Positions 20,223 to 28,772 of a stretch of DNA of 64,000 nucleotides are shown in pieces. This stretch comes from Rhodothermus marinus (GTDB lineage Bacteria; Bacteroidota; Rhodothermia; Rhodothermales; Rhodothermaceae), in the NCBI RefSeq assembly GCF_009936275.1, contig NZ_AP019797.1, positions 177,501 through 241,500 on the forward strand. The letters are read 5' to 3'. The first letter of the stretch is position 1; each line of letters opens with the position of its first letter. Both the position numbers and the translations under genes were made by a program. Under the pieces are notes generated by a model. It searched no databases. It saw only the letters and a program-made list of their open reading frames with translations, and was not told the DNA's origin.

Positions 20223-21326
20223 ATGCGCAGAGCCGCCCGACTGATTCTGATCAGCGGTGATGAGGGGCTGGAAGCTCAACTGAGCAGCTGGCTTGAGCGC
20301 GCCGGGGTGCAGGTGTGCGAACGGTTTCCTTCGCTGCAGGCGCTGATCACTCACTGGCATGCTCTGGAAGCAGATCCGCCCGATCTTGTGCTGGTCGATC
20401 TGAACCTGCCTGATTATCAGGGACTCGATGCGTTTGCCGAGGTCAAAGTACGCGCCATCAACATTCCGGTCGTGGCACTGATCGACCGGAGCGAAGCCAT
20501 GCTGGGGCCGCACCTGCTGCAGATGGGCACGGCCGACTACCTGCTCCGGGATGCGCTGAGTGCGCCGCTGTTGGAGCACGTGGTACAACGGGCCTGGGAG
20601 CGGCAACGCGTGCAGAACAACCTTTCGGAATACCTGCAGGAGCTGTACGCCAGCGAAGCCCGCTTTCGGGCGATTCTGCAACATTATCCAGACGGGTTGC
20701 TGATTCTGGATGCCGAAGGGCGCATTCTGATGGCCAACGAGGAGGCGCAGCGACTGCTGGGTTACGCCGAGGCGCATCTGGTTGGGCAGCCGCTCGAAGC
20801 CTTTGTACAGGAAGAAACACCGGGCTTTGTCCGAGCGCTCCGAGCACCCGGGTCGAGCCGGCTTCGGCTACGCATCATTCCCTGTGAGGAGGATGATCCC
20901 TGCCAGTTGGTACTGTTGCGACCACTGACCGAGGCCGAACAACAGGAGCGGTTTGCGTCGAACGCTTCCGAGACGCTGCCGGAGGTCATTCTGGAAGCGC
21001 TCGACGAAGCCGTGCTGGTGGTCGATGAAGTCGGACGTGTGGTGTATGCCAACCGCACGGCACGGACGCTGCTGGGCGAGCCGCATCGCCAGATCACAGG
21101 CCGGCCACTCAACGGAATGCTCACGGCGCTTATGCCGGGCGAGCGGTTCGATCGGATGATGTCCTGGCTGGAGTTGCACGGAGGCATCTGGCAGGGAATC
21201 CGAAGACTGGAAAGCCGGAGCGGTAGCGTGCAGACGTTTCAGGTGCAGCTCCGGTTGCTTTCGGAACCGATATTCGGGATGGTGATCGTGCTGCGTCCAG
21301 TGGTGGGCGAGGTGCCGATTGGTTGA
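20223..21326 (+). CDS. Response-regulator-like REC-PAS-PAS protein
   Basis: A 367-residue soluble protein. Residues about 5-120 form a receiver domain with the phospho-acceptor Asp in LVLVDLNLPD. The usual switch Ser/Thr is Ala in VVALID and the usual conserved Lys appears as Arg in ADYLLRDAL, so the domain may be poorly or differently phosphorylated. Two PAS-like domains follow (about 140-240 and 255-360; DGLLILDAEGRILMANEEAQRLLG and EAVLVVDEVGRVVYANRTARTLLG). There is no DNA-binding, kinase or cyclase output domain, so it probably acts by protein contact. No kinase is adjacent. The start ATG follows a 199-nt gap after pncB's start, and the two genes are divergent. Confidence 0.88.
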   Translation: MRRAARLILISGDEGLEAQLSSWLERAGVQVCERFPSLQALITHWHALEADPPDLVLVDLNLPDYQGLDAFAEVKVRAINIPVVALIDRSEAMLGPHLLQMGTADYLLRDALSAPLLEHVVQRAWERQRVQNNLSEYLQELYASEARFRAILQHYPDGLLILDAEGRILMANEEAQRLLGYAEAHLVGQPLEAFVQEETPGFVRALRAPGSSRLRLRIIPCEEDDPCQLVLLRPLTEAEQQERFASNASETLPEVILEALDEAVLVVDEVGRVVYANRTARTLLGEPHRQITGRPLNGMLTALMPGERFDRMMSWLELHGGIWQGIRRLESRSGSVQTFQVQLRLLSEPIFGMVIVLRPVVGEVPIG

Positions 21327-21336
21327 TCGGCCGACG

Positions 21337-21888
21337 TCAGTTCAGGCGGGGATCGTCCGGAAAGTTGGCCAGCAGCGCATACTCGCCGCCCATGCGGCGC
21401 AGCACCGTGCGCCAGAGCTTTTCGGGCGTGTCCTCAAATACGTTGGCCGCGTGGGCCGGGGCGAGAATCCAGCCGCCCGCCTCGTATTCGGCTTCGAGCT
21501 GTCCCGGCGCCCAGCCCGAATAGCCCAGGAAGAAACGCATGTCGTCGGGCTCCGGTGGATTCGTGCGCAGCCGGTCCAGCAGGGCTTCCACCTCACCGCC
21601 CCAGTAGACGCCGTCCACCACGGGTTGCGCCTCGGGAATTTTGTCGCCCAGCCGGTGCAGGATGTGCAACGTGTCGGGTTGAACGGGGCCTCCCATGAAC
21701 AGCGGATAGGAGACGGGCACGTCGAGCACCTCGCGAAGCGTCAGCGTAGTCGGCCGGTTCAGAATCAGCCCGAAACTCCCGTCTTCGCCGTGCGCGCACA
21801 GCAGCACCACCGTGCGCCAGAAGTTCGGGTCTTCCAGCATGGGGGGCGCGATGAGCAGGATTCCGGGACGCAGCGTCGGCGACTCCAT
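21337..21888 (-). CDS. YqgE/AlgH family protein
   Basis: A 183-residue member of the YqgE/AlgH (DUF179) family: GILLIAPPMLEDPNFWRTVVLLCAHGEDGSFGLILNRP at the N terminus, then the conserved MGGPVQ segment and FFLGYSGWAPGQLEAEYEAGGWILAPA. Function is not established, although AlgH was once linked to alginate regulation. The frame is open upstream, but ATG 21888 starts at the family N terminus. It lies eight bases after the stop of the helical protein gene at 21897-22325 and is probably co-transcribed with it. Confidence 0.93.
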   Translation of the reverse strand: MESPTLRPGILLIAPPMLEDPNFWRTVVLLCAHGEDGSFGLILNRPTTLTLREVLDVPVSYPLFMGGPVQPDTLHILHRLGDKIPEAQPVVDGVYWGGEVEALLDRLRTNPPEPDDMRFFLGYSGWAPGQLEAEYEAGGWILAPAHAANVFEDTPEKLWRTVLRRMGGEYALLANFPDDPRLN

Positions 21889-21896
21889 GGGCACGG

Positions 21897-22325
21897 TTAC
21901 GACCTGGTTGTGGAACGCAGCAGCGCTTTGAGCGCACCGCACCACCAGTCGGCGTTGCGGGTGATCGACGCCACCGTAATGTGTTGAAAGTGGGGCATCA
22001 GACGAAGCAGGACGGACGGGATGGCTTCCCAGCGATCCTGACGAATCAGCCGCTCCAGTTCGTCGGCGGCCGTGCGGGTCCAACGCCAGTTTTCCCGCAA
22101 GGATTCGGCCTTGCGCCAGTAGCCCCGGTTCTCCCAGCTCTGTGCGCTCTCTTCGATGGTCTGGGCAATACTGCGCAGGTTGAACACAAAAAAAGCCACC
22201 ATGTCGCGCGCCTCGTCGTCGAAGTGCGCGCGCTTTGCCAGCAGATGCAGCACCTCGGCACAGGAACGCAGATATTGGTGGCGCCGACTGGCCGGCGTAT
22301 CGCCCGTCCGGATGACCCGTCCCAT
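21897..22325 (-). CDS. Predicted all-helical protein of unknown function
   Basis: A 142-residue cytoplasmic protein without signal peptide or membrane segment. It reads as a series of amphipathic helices (SCAEVLHLLAKRAHF, ARDMVAFFVFNLRSIAQTIEE, AADELERLIRQDRW) with several Trp residues toward the C terminus. I do not recognise a family. It is the first gene of a likely two-gene unit with the YqgE gene and is divergent from the aldo/keto reductase gene. Coding is supported by an intact frame, tight spacing and the absence of a better ORF on the other strand. Confidence 0.7.
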   Translation of the reverse strand: MGRVIRTGDTPASRRHQYLRSCAEVLHLLAKRAHFDDEARDMVAFFVFNLRSIAQTIEESAQSWENRGYWRKAESLRENWRWTRTAADELERLIRQDRWEAIPSVLLRLMPHFQHITVASITRNADWWCGALKALLRSTTRS

Positions 22326-22393
22326 ACGCAGCGCGGTTTTTTTCGGGGAAGATCGGAAATCTCCCGCGAAGCGCCAAGGCTTCCGCGCTCCCG

Positions 22394-22422
22394 TTGCGCC
22401 GCTCGTCCGCGTTCGCTACCTT
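22394..22422 (+). promoter_or_regulatory. Sigma70-like promoter of the aldo/keto reductase gene
   Basis: TTGCGC, exactly 17 nt, then TACCTT, ending 35 nt before ATG 22458. Spacing and both boxes match the other -35/-10 pairs in this window. Confidence 0.5.
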
Positions 22423-22457
22423 GAGACGAAGTTTCATCCAACCGATGGATCAATCCG

Positions 22458-23432
22458 ATGCAGACGTATCGCATCCCGCACACGGATCTGGAGGTCTCGC
22501 GCCTTGCCTACGGCTGCATGCATCTGGGCGGACCCTGGGAGGCCGAGACCCTTTCGGACGAAGTGCGCCGCCGGGCCGCCGAGGCCGTGCAGACGGCCCT
22601 GGAAGTCGGCATCAACCTGTTCGATCACGCCGACATCTACAGCCGGGGCAAATCCGAGGCGGTCTTTGGCGAGCTGCTGAAAGCAGGGCTCGTGCGGCGC
22701 GACGAGATCGTGCTCCAGACCAAATGCGGCATTCGGTTCAAGGACGATCCGCCGGGCACGCCGCAGCGCTACGATTTCAGCTACGAGCACATCGTGCGCT
22801 CGGTCGAGGGCAGCCTGCGCCGGTTGCAGACGGATTATGTGGATCTGTTGCTATTGCACCGGCCGGATCCGCTGATGGAGCCGGAAGAGGTGGCGCGAGC
22901 ATTCGACGAACTTCACCGGAGCGGCAAGGTGCGTTACTTCGGCGTGAGCAACCATACGGCCGCCCAGATGGCGTTGCTGGCTCGATACGTGGATCAGCCG
23001 CTGGTAGTCAATCAGCTCGAACTCAGTCTGCTGCATGCCCACCTGATCGAAGACGGCATCGTGGCCAACCACGACAACGCCTCGGCCTATGCCGGCGTGA
23101 CGGGGTTGCTCGACTACTGTCGGTTGCACGAGGTGCTGGTGCAGGCCTGGTCGCCGGTAGCCAGAGGGCATCTGATCGATCCGCCGGCCGAAGCGGACGG
23201 CCGCACGCTCCGCGCGGCCGAGGCCGTGGCGCAACTGGCCGAGGCGCGGCAGACCACCCGCGAGGCCGTTGCGCTGGCCTGGCTGCTTCGTCATCCGGCG
23301 CCCATTCAGCCGATCATCGGCACGTTGCGGCCCGAGCGCATCCGCGCCAGCGCGCAGGCCGACGCCGTTGCGCTGACGCGCGAGGAGTGGTACGCGCTGC
23401 TGACGGCGGCCCGCGGCGAGCGCGTGCCCTGA
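22458..23432 (+). CDS. Aldo/keto reductase
   Basis: A 324-residue NADPH-dependent oxidoreductase with a TIM-barrel fold. The catalytic tetrad is visible as Asp and Tyr in NLFDHADIYSRGKSE, Lys in VLQTKCGI and His in LLLLHRPDPL. The C-terminal coenzyme site (PIIGTLRPERIRAS) is present. The longer loop and overall pattern are closest to the YdhF-like group of bacterial aldo/keto reductases. The physiological substrate is unknown. The gene has its own promoter and is convergent with the metallopeptidase gene three bases beyond its stop. Confidence 0.93.
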   Translation: MQTYRIPHTDLEVSRLAYGCMHLGGPWEAETLSDEVRRRAAEAVQTALEVGINLFDHADIYSRGKSEAVFGELLKAGLVRRDEIVLQTKCGIRFKDDPPGTPQRYDFSYEHIVRSVEGSLRRLQTDYVDLLLLHRPDPLMEPEEVARAFDELHRSGKVRYFGVSNHTAAQMALLARYVDQPLVVNQLELSLLHAHLIEDGIVANHDNASAYAGVTGLLDYCRLHEVLVQAWSPVARGHLIDPPAEADGRTLRAAEAVAQLAEARQTTREAVALAWLLRHPAPIQPIIGTLRPERIRASAQADAVALTREEWYALLTAARGERVP

Positions 23433-23435
23433 GCC

Positions 23436-25724
23436 TCAGCGCACCACCTGCAGGCGTTGCACACTTCGCCGTCCGCCCGCTTCCAGCACGCACAGGTACA
23501 GGCCACTGGCCCAGCCGCTGGCGTCCAGGCGCACCGTGTGCGTGCCGGCCGGTTGCGGGCCATCGACCAGCCGGGCCACCTCACGGCCCAGCAGATCGAA
23601 GACGCGTAGCCGCACGGGACCGGTCTCCGGCAGGTGGTAGCGCAGCAGCGCGGTCGTGCGGAACGGGTTGGGATAGGGCGGCTCCAGGGCCAGTTCACGC
23701 GGCAATTCGGCCACCGGTTCGGACGGCACCGGCTCGCTTCCGACCAGGAATTCGACCCGAATGGGAATGATCCGGCCGTTGAGCGAGGTACCATTGGTGA
23801 GTGTGACATCCCAGAGCGCCCGCCAGCCCTGCTGGGTCGGGCCGATGAATGAGCGGTTTTCGGGGGTATAGCTGGAGGTCGCCAGTACGATGGAATTGGT
23901 GTCGGTTCCGGCGTCCCGGTAGCCGATGAACAGCACCTCGGGCAGGTCGCCGATCTGGGCGGCATAGGGAAAGAGGTCAATTTCAGCAAACTGCAGGGTG
24001 TTAGAGGTAACTCCTTGATAACCGCGCGGATCATCCATGGTGGTTTCAAAGAGTACGTCTCCCGGGGTGCCGTCGGGCTGGGCGGCCCGCACGGTCAGTG
24101 TGAAGTCGCGGGGTTCGGTGGCAGGCGGTCCGTTGCTGAACTGGCTGTAGAAATACAGGGGCAGATAGACGCGCCCCAGGAGCGTGTAGCCCGGTTGCGG
24201 ATTGTCGAAGCGGGTGAGCAGCTCCAGGCCACCGGAAAGGATAAACTCAAGGGCCTGGCCGTTGTCGAACTGGGCAATCTGGCTGGTGAAGGTCTGGTCC
24301 GAGCTCCAGGTGGCGCTGTAGGTGACCTGCGAGCTTCCGGAGGTGGAAGTGCGCGTAACGATCAGCACCACCTGTTCGTACGCGCCGGTAAAGGTGAAGG
24401 GGGAAGTTCCGGGATCCAGGTCTTCAGCCACAATGCCTCCGCCTTCCGGATACTTCAGCGCGCGGATGACCAGCGTAGGGCCAGAAAGCGTGACCTGCAG
24501 ATCCCGCACATGCTGCCACACCAGATACTGCACACCACCGGCGGCTACCGTAATCGTCGTATCGGGCGTCTGGGTAGCGATACGGCCGTTGTAGACGACC
24601 GAGGGGGCAGCTCCCAGGTTCTGAAAGTCGGTGCGGCTGTAACCGTACGCGGGATTCACACTGCGATTGTTCAGAAAGTTGGCCGTGTGAAAGTCCAGAA
24701 GAACCGGGTAGAAGGAAAGCCCCCGAGAAGAGAGGGCATTCTGATAGGTGAAGAATCCACTCTGGGGATCTCGGGTGATGGCTCCCACGGCCTCCCAGCC
24801 GATGCGGTCTTCCAGATAGGTGGTGAACAGCCCGGCACGTTCGTAGTCGTCCAGCACGTTCACGTTGTCTTCAGACCAGCGGAAAATGGGCACGTTGTAG
24901 TGGGAGACGTCGCTCAGGTAGCTCATGGCCCGTCGGCCGTAGCCGTTCATCACCTCGGCCCATTCGGAAAGCCCTTCATTGACAAAACTTTCTTCATCAA
25001 GATCGTAGTTGAAATGAATCAGGTGCTGGTACTCGTGGGCGGCCGTCGAGAGGAGCGATTCGATCGGGCGGTTGGTGGACAGCGATGGGTTCGTGTCCAG
25101 GTACAGGATGTCCCGACGGTTCCCATTTCCCAGAGGGCTCAGGTCGCCTCCGTACACAAAGCCGGCCACGAAGCCGCCGCTACTTTTGGGATCCCAGCCG
25201 TCACGAATGTCCACCAGCAGCACGTCAGTTTTTCCGTCGCCATCCACATCGGGCGGGTTGCCGAAAACGTCTTCGTCGTTGGCGATGATGCCCTGGTTGG
25301 GATTGATGGAGCCGGCCGGGGTGGCGTCGGCCAGCGCCGCCCGCAGCGCCTCCAGCTTCTCGTCGGTCACCCAGCCGCTGTCGAGCGAGGCCACTTCGAC
25401 CCACAGGTAGAAGCGGTCTTCAATGACGCGCAGCTCGAACTCGCGGGATTCGGTCGTTTCGGTTTCAAAGTTGTACACTTTGAACGGCTGGCGATCGCCT
25501 ACCTGCGGGGGTGCCTGGATGGTCGGGGTCGCCGGCAGCAGGCCCAGCGCCTTGCGCCGGTGAAAATCTTCCAGCGCCTGACGGACTTCCGGCCGGCGGT
25601 TGAGCCGGTCGGTCACGTGCAGGATGTAGCTGTCCGGCTCGGGTCGGGGCGAAAAGGGCTGCAGCTGCTGGGCGAAGGCGGGGACGCAGAAAAGCAGCAC
25701 AAGCCCTGCAAGGATCCGGTACAT
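23436..25724 (-). CDS. Secreted zinc metallopeptidase with type IX secretion tail
   Basis: A 762-residue exported protein. A signal peptide (MYRILAGLVLLFCVPAFAQQ) is followed by a catalytic region with HEYQH (zinc HExxH) and, 20-odd residues on, NEGLSEWAE, the likely gluzincin Glu ligand. The middle is beta-rich and Thr/Ser-rich. The last 85 residues form a Por-secretion C-terminal domain: PPYPNPF, a VRLRVFDLLGREV strand and ASGLYLCVLEAGG, which directs export through the type IX system and cell-surface attachment. The DVDGDGKTDVLLVDI segment looks like a calcium-binding loop. The frame is open 19 codons upstream, but ATG 25724 begins at the signal peptide. Substrate unknown. Confidence 0.87.
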   Translation of the reverse strand: MYRILAGLVLLFCVPAFAQQLQPFSPRPEPDSYILHVTDRLNRRPEVRQALEDFHRRKALGLLPATPTIQAPPQVGDRQPFKVYNFETETTESREFELRVIEDRFYLWVEVASLDSGWVTDEKLEALRAALADATPAGSINPNQGIIANDEDVFGNPPDVDGDGKTDVLLVDIRDGWDPKSSGGFVAGFVYGGDLSPLGNGNRRDILYLDTNPSLSTNRPIESLLSTAAHEYQHLIHFNYDLDEESFVNEGLSEWAEVMNGYGRRAMSYLSDVSHYNVPIFRWSEDNVNVLDDYERAGLFTTYLEDRIGWEAVGAITRDPQSGFFTYQNALSSRGLSFYPVLLDFHTANFLNNRSVNPAYGYSRTDFQNLGAAPSVVYNGRIATQTPDTTITVAAGGVQYLVWQHVRDLQVTLSGPTLVIRALKYPEGGGIVAEDLDPGTSPFTFTGAYEQVVLIVTRTSTSGSSQVTYSATWSSDQTFTSQIAQFDNGQALEFILSGGLELLTRFDNPQPGYTLLGRVYLPLYFYSQFSNGPPATEPRDFTLTVRAAQPDGTPGDVLFETTMDDPRGYQGVTSNTLQFAEIDLFPYAAQIGDLPEVLFIGYRDAGTDTNSIVLATSSYTPENRSFIGPTQQGWRALWDVTLTNGTSLNGRIIPIRVEFLVGSEPVPSEPVAELPRELALEPPYPNPFRTTALLRYHLPETGPVRLRVFDLLGREVARLVDGPQPAGTHTVRLDASGWASGLYLCVLEAGGRRSVQRLQVVR

Positions 25725-25817
25725 GGGAAAATCTTCGGGTTCTGGTGGCATGGAAGTTTTATTTTTACGAAAATACTGCAAAGCGTTCCGGACAATCTAC
25801 CCCTGGAGCATTTCGCC

Positions 25818-26132
25818 ATGCGTTGTTATGGATTACTGCTGCTGAGCATGCTTTTTGTGATCGGATGCGCCACGCAGCCTCCACCAGCACAGCCGCCGAT
25901 CGTCGTGGAGGGCGAAGTGGTCTCGCGGGGCCAGGCGCCGTTTGCCGCCCTGGTGCTGGAGACCGCCGCGCACAACTACTATCTGCTGGTCTTTGAAAAC
26001 GAGGCCGATCGGCAGGCGGTGGCCGCCGAAGCGCCGGTCCGGCTCCGGGTCGAGGGCACGCCGTACCTGGATCGCTGGCAGGGGATACCCTATACGCACC
26101 TCCGGGTGCATCGGTGGGAGCGGCTACGCTGA
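25818..26132 (+). CDS. Small lipoprotein
   Basis: A 104-residue protein with a clear lipoprotein signal (MRCYGLLLLSMLFVIGC, lipid-modified Cys 17). The mature part (VVEGEVVSRGQAPFAALVLETAAHNYYLLVF, then LRVEGTPYLDRWQGIPYTHLRVHRWERL) looks like a small beta-barrel/OB-like unit of the kind found in short envelope lipoproteins. I do not recognise a specific family. ATG 25818 is chosen because it starts the signal; the frame is open far upstream only because it runs antisense to the peptidase gene. Its 3' end overlaps the convergent flippase gene by nine bases. Confidence 0.75.
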   Translation: MRCYGLLLLSMLFVIGCATQPPPAQPPIVVEGEVVSRGQAPFAALVLETAAHNYYLLVFENEADRQAVAAEAPVRLRVEGTPYLDRWQGIPYTHLRVHRWERLR

Positions 26133-27740
26133 GGGCGGGCGGCGTCGGAGCAGCGTGCGCAGCTCGGCGGGGGTGACCACGCGGAGCACGGGCAGGGCGG
26201 CCGCCCATCCGACGAGCAGGAGCAGCTCGAAAAGGGGCCGCTGCAGCGCCGGCCACGTATGCCAGACGCCGAAGAGGAGCGCGCTCCAGGCGCCCAGCGC
26301 CAGCACCTGACCCCATCGGTAGGGTACCGCGTAGTGCAGGCGGGTCAGTCCCCAGAGCGCAAGTGCCATGGTGGCATAGGCCAGCGTGGTGGCCCAGGCG
26401 GCTCCCAGCATGCCCAGCCGGGGCACCAGCAGCGCGTTGAACAGCAGCGCCACGGCCGCTCCGGCCAGCGTGGCCGGAATGAACAGCGCTGTGCGGTGTC
26501 GGAGGTAGGCGCCCACCGAGAACACGTAGTACCAGCCCTGAAACACATAGCCCAGCAGCGCCACCGGCACGATGAACAGCCCCGTCCAGTAGCGCGGGTT
26601 GATCAGCGCGTAGCCGCCGGGCAGGGGCAGGCGGACGATCTCGTCGGCAAAAAACGAGACGCTCAGCAGCACCAGCAGGCTGACGGCCGTCAGCAGCGAG
26701 AAGACGCGGGCGAAGAGCTGAGGGGCGTCCGGATCGCGGGCGTGCTGCAGGAAGAACGGTTGCCAGGCAAACCGGAACATCTGCACCACCAGCATCAGAA
26801 AGATGGCCAGCTTGAGCACGCCGTTGTAGACGCCCACCACGTGGTTGCCGTAGACGGCCTGGGCGGCCTCGGCCATGCGCTGCTGCACCTCGGGCGTCAG
26901 TACGCCGCTGGCCCGTTCCAGCACGGCGCGGGCCGCCCGTTCGGCCTCGTGGGCGAGCGCCTCCAGATCGAACCGATCGCCGTAGAGCCGGCGTACCTGC
27001 TCCGGCGTCATGCGCTTCAGAAACAGCAGGTTGATGCGATCCGTGATGGCATAGCCCAGCCCGCCGGGCAGAAAGGGCAAGCCGAAGCGCAGGAGTTGGC
27101 GCCAGAGTCCGGCATCGAACACCGGGCGCCAGAGCCGCAGAAATTCCGGCGTCAGCAGCAGCAGGGTGGTGGCCGACGCTGCAGCGTTTGCCATGAAGAC
27201 GCCCGCCACGCCCATGTGCAGCCCCACCAGCAGCAGCACGTTCAGGCCGATGTTGACCGCCACGCCGGCCAGCCGGATCAGCGCGAAGCGCCAGGCGCGG
27301 TTGCGCAGCCGCAGCTCGGCAAAGGGTACGACGGCCAGTGTGTCGAGCACCAGAATCGCGGCCATGTAGTAGAGCAGCCATCGGTAGCGGGCCTCCAGAT
27401 CGATCAGGGCGGCCACGGGCGCAGGGAACAGCACGATCAGCGCAGAGAGCACCAGCGAGGTGCCCAGCAGCGAACCGACGGCCGTGCTGAAGACGCGTCG
27501 ACGTCCGTCCTCGTCGGCCTCCACGGCAAAGCGCAGGTAGGCCGATTCCATGCCGTACTGGTAGACGATGTTGAAGAACAGGAAAGCCGTATAGACGATA
27601 GAGATGACGCCATAGGCGTCGGGTGCAAAGACGTGCGAGTAGAAGGGAAAAAGGAGAAAGTTGAGCAGCCGGGCCAGGATGGACGACAGCCCGTAGATGG
27701 CCGTTTCGGAGGCGAGCTGGCGCAGGCGTCCCGCAGGCAT
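26124..27740 (-). CDS. Polysaccharide flippase (Wzx/RfbX-like MOP family)
   Basis: A 538-residue integral membrane protein with about 12-14 hydrophobic helices and the N-terminal pattern of oligosaccharide flippases (LASETAIYGLSSILARLLNFLLFPFYSHVF, then GVISIVYTAFLFFNIVYQYGMESAYLRF). It would move lipid-linked sugars across the inner membrane for surface polysaccharide. A charged cytoplasmic loop of about 60 residues (RRLYGDRFDLEALAHEAERAARAVLERASGV) interrupts the middle and is longer than usual. It heads a minus-strand series with the DUF457-like and aroQ genes. No glycan cluster is immediately adjacent; the GT2 fusion gene lies about 16 kb away. Confidence 0.87.
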   Translation of the reverse strand: MPAGRLRQLASETAIYGLSSILARLLNFLLFPFYSHVFAPDAYGVISIVYTAFLFFNIVYQYGMESAYLRFAVEADEDGRRRVFSTAVGSLLGTSLVLSALIVLFPAPVAALIDLEARYRWLLYYMAAILVLDTLAVVPFAELRLRNRAWRFALIRLAGVAVNIGLNVLLLVGLHMGVAGVFMANAAASATTLLLLTPEFLRLWRPVFDAGLWRQLLRFGLPFLPGGLGYAITDRINLLFLKRMTPEQVRRLYGDRFDLEALAHEAERAARAVLERASGVLTPEVQQRMAEAAQAVYGNHVVGVYNGVLKLAIFLMLVVQMFRFAWQPFFLQHARDPDAPQLFARVFSLLTAVSLLVLLSVSFFADEIVRLPLPGGYALINPRYWTGLFIVPVALLGYVFQGWYYVFSVGAYLRHRTALFIPATLAGAAVALLFNALLVPRLGMLGAAWATTLAYATMALALWGLTRLHYAVPYRWGQVLALGAWSALLFGVWHTWPALQRPLFELLLLVGWAAALPVLRVVTPAELRTLLRRRPPSA

Positions 27741-27746
27741 GGCAGC

Positions 27747-28253
27747 TCAGCGATAGGCGCGGCGTCGGCGGATGCGAAACAGCACGCCGTCGAGTACCAG
27801 GTGGCTCAGGTAACCCACGACAGCCGCCCCGTAGAAGGGCAGGCCGTAGAGCGGCCGCTCCGGGAAGAACAGGTAGGGTAGCAGGAGCAGCGGCGAGGGG
27901 ATGAGCAGCATGGCCCACCAGGTGTGCGTCCAGCCCCGGTGCTTGCCCAGTACGGGCAGGATGGCGAACAACCCCAGGTAGGCGGCTTCCTGGAAGTGGC
28001 GCGTGGCAATCAGCACCACGTCGACCAGGAAAAAAATCCAGTAGAAAAGCGTCTGGCCCAGCGAATTCGTATCTACGTCGGGCCAGAGCGCAAACATCAG
28101 GCAGAGGCCGAACAGGGCCAGCGGGTAGGCCACCAGCTCCAGCAGCGTGAAGCGGGTGTAGGCCGCGTCGATCGAAAACACGTAGAACAATCCGGCCAGG
28201 TACACGGCAAAGAAGGCCGTGGCCCCGGCCAGATGTCCGCGATAGTTTGCCAC
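27747..28253 (-). CDS. Membrane-bound YdjM/DUF457-like putative metal-dependent hydrolase
   Basis: A 168-residue inner-membrane protein with four or five hydrophobic segments. The conserved His and Asp residues of the YdjM/DUF457 family appear as YRGHLAGA at the N terminus, LWPDVDTNS, KHRGWTHTWWAM and YLSHLVLDGV at the end, arranged as in phospholipase-C-like membrane hydrolases. The true substrate of this family is not established. It lies between the flippase (six bases away) and aroQ (three bases away), so the three are likely co-transcribed. Confidence 0.85.
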   Translation of the reverse strand: MANYRGHLAGATAFFAVYLAGLFYVFSIDAAYTRFTLLELVAYPLALFGLCLMFALWPDVDTNSLGQTLFYWIFFLVDVVLIATRHFQEAAYLGLFAILPVLGKHRGWTHTWWAMLLIPSPLLLLPYLFFPERPLYGLPFYGAAVVGYLSHLVLDGVLFRIRRRRAYR

Positions 28254-28256
28254 GGT

Positions 28257-28700
28257 TTAGCGTTTGGGCTTCTGGCGCGCACGTTCTACAAGATACTCAA
28301 TCGCCAGCCGGTAGCCGATAGCTCCCAGGCCGACGATCTGACCCTCACATACGGCCGCCGTCAGCGAGTGTTGCCGGAAGGGCTCCCGAGCGTGCAGATT
28401 CGAAAGATGCACCTCCACCACGGGCACCGAGATGGCCGCCACTGCATCGCGGATGGCCACCGACGTGTGCGTGTAGCCGCCCGGGTTGAAGACGACGCCG
28501 TCGAAGTGCTCGGCTTCGGCCCGGTGGAGTTGATCGATCAGCTCGCCTTCGTGGTTGCTCTGCACGAACTCGAGCGTGACGTCTGGAAACGCTTCCCGGA
28601 GCATTTTTTCTAATTGCTGCAGCGTGATGCGTCCGTAAATGGCCGGCTCGCGCTTGCCCAGCAGGTTCAGATTGGGACCGTTCAATACGAGAATTTTCAT
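28257..28700 (-). CDS. aroQ: 3-dehydroquinate dehydratase, type II
   Basis: The third enzyme of the shikimate pathway, removing water from 3-dehydroquinate by trans elimination. A 147-residue protein with the type II signature: VLNGPNLNLLGKREPAIYG (catalytic Tyr), QSNHEGELIDQLH, FNPGGYTHTSVAIRDA (Asn and His) and EVHLSNLHAREPFRQHS. Type II enzymes form dodecamers. Length is exact for the family. It is followed three bases later by the membrane hydrolase gene; the 72-nt upstream gap to the MBL-fold gene probably holds its promoter, with no box strong enough to call. Confidence 0.97.
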   Translation of the reverse strand: MKILVLNGPNLNLLGKREPAIYGRITLQQLEKMLREAFPDVTLEFVQSNHEGELIDQLHRAEAEHFDGVVFNPGGYTHTSVAIRDAVAAISVPVVEVHLSNLHAREPFRQHSLTAAVCEGQIVGLGAIGYRLAIEYLVERARQKPKR

Positions 28701-28772
28701 GGCAGATGATTCGGTTGGTGTTCAGAGGCTGCAGGTTCGCCGTGAAATTACAAAACGGCGCACACTGCACTG

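Noticed and set aside
26259-27881. 540-codon plus-strand frame opposite the flippase
   Set aside because: Gln/His-rich antisense artefact of a transmembrane-helix gene.
25765-27918. 717-codon minus-strand frame overlapping the flippase gene in another frame
   Set aside because: It is very Arg/Ala/Pro-rich, runs through a well-defined membrane protein and has no domain.
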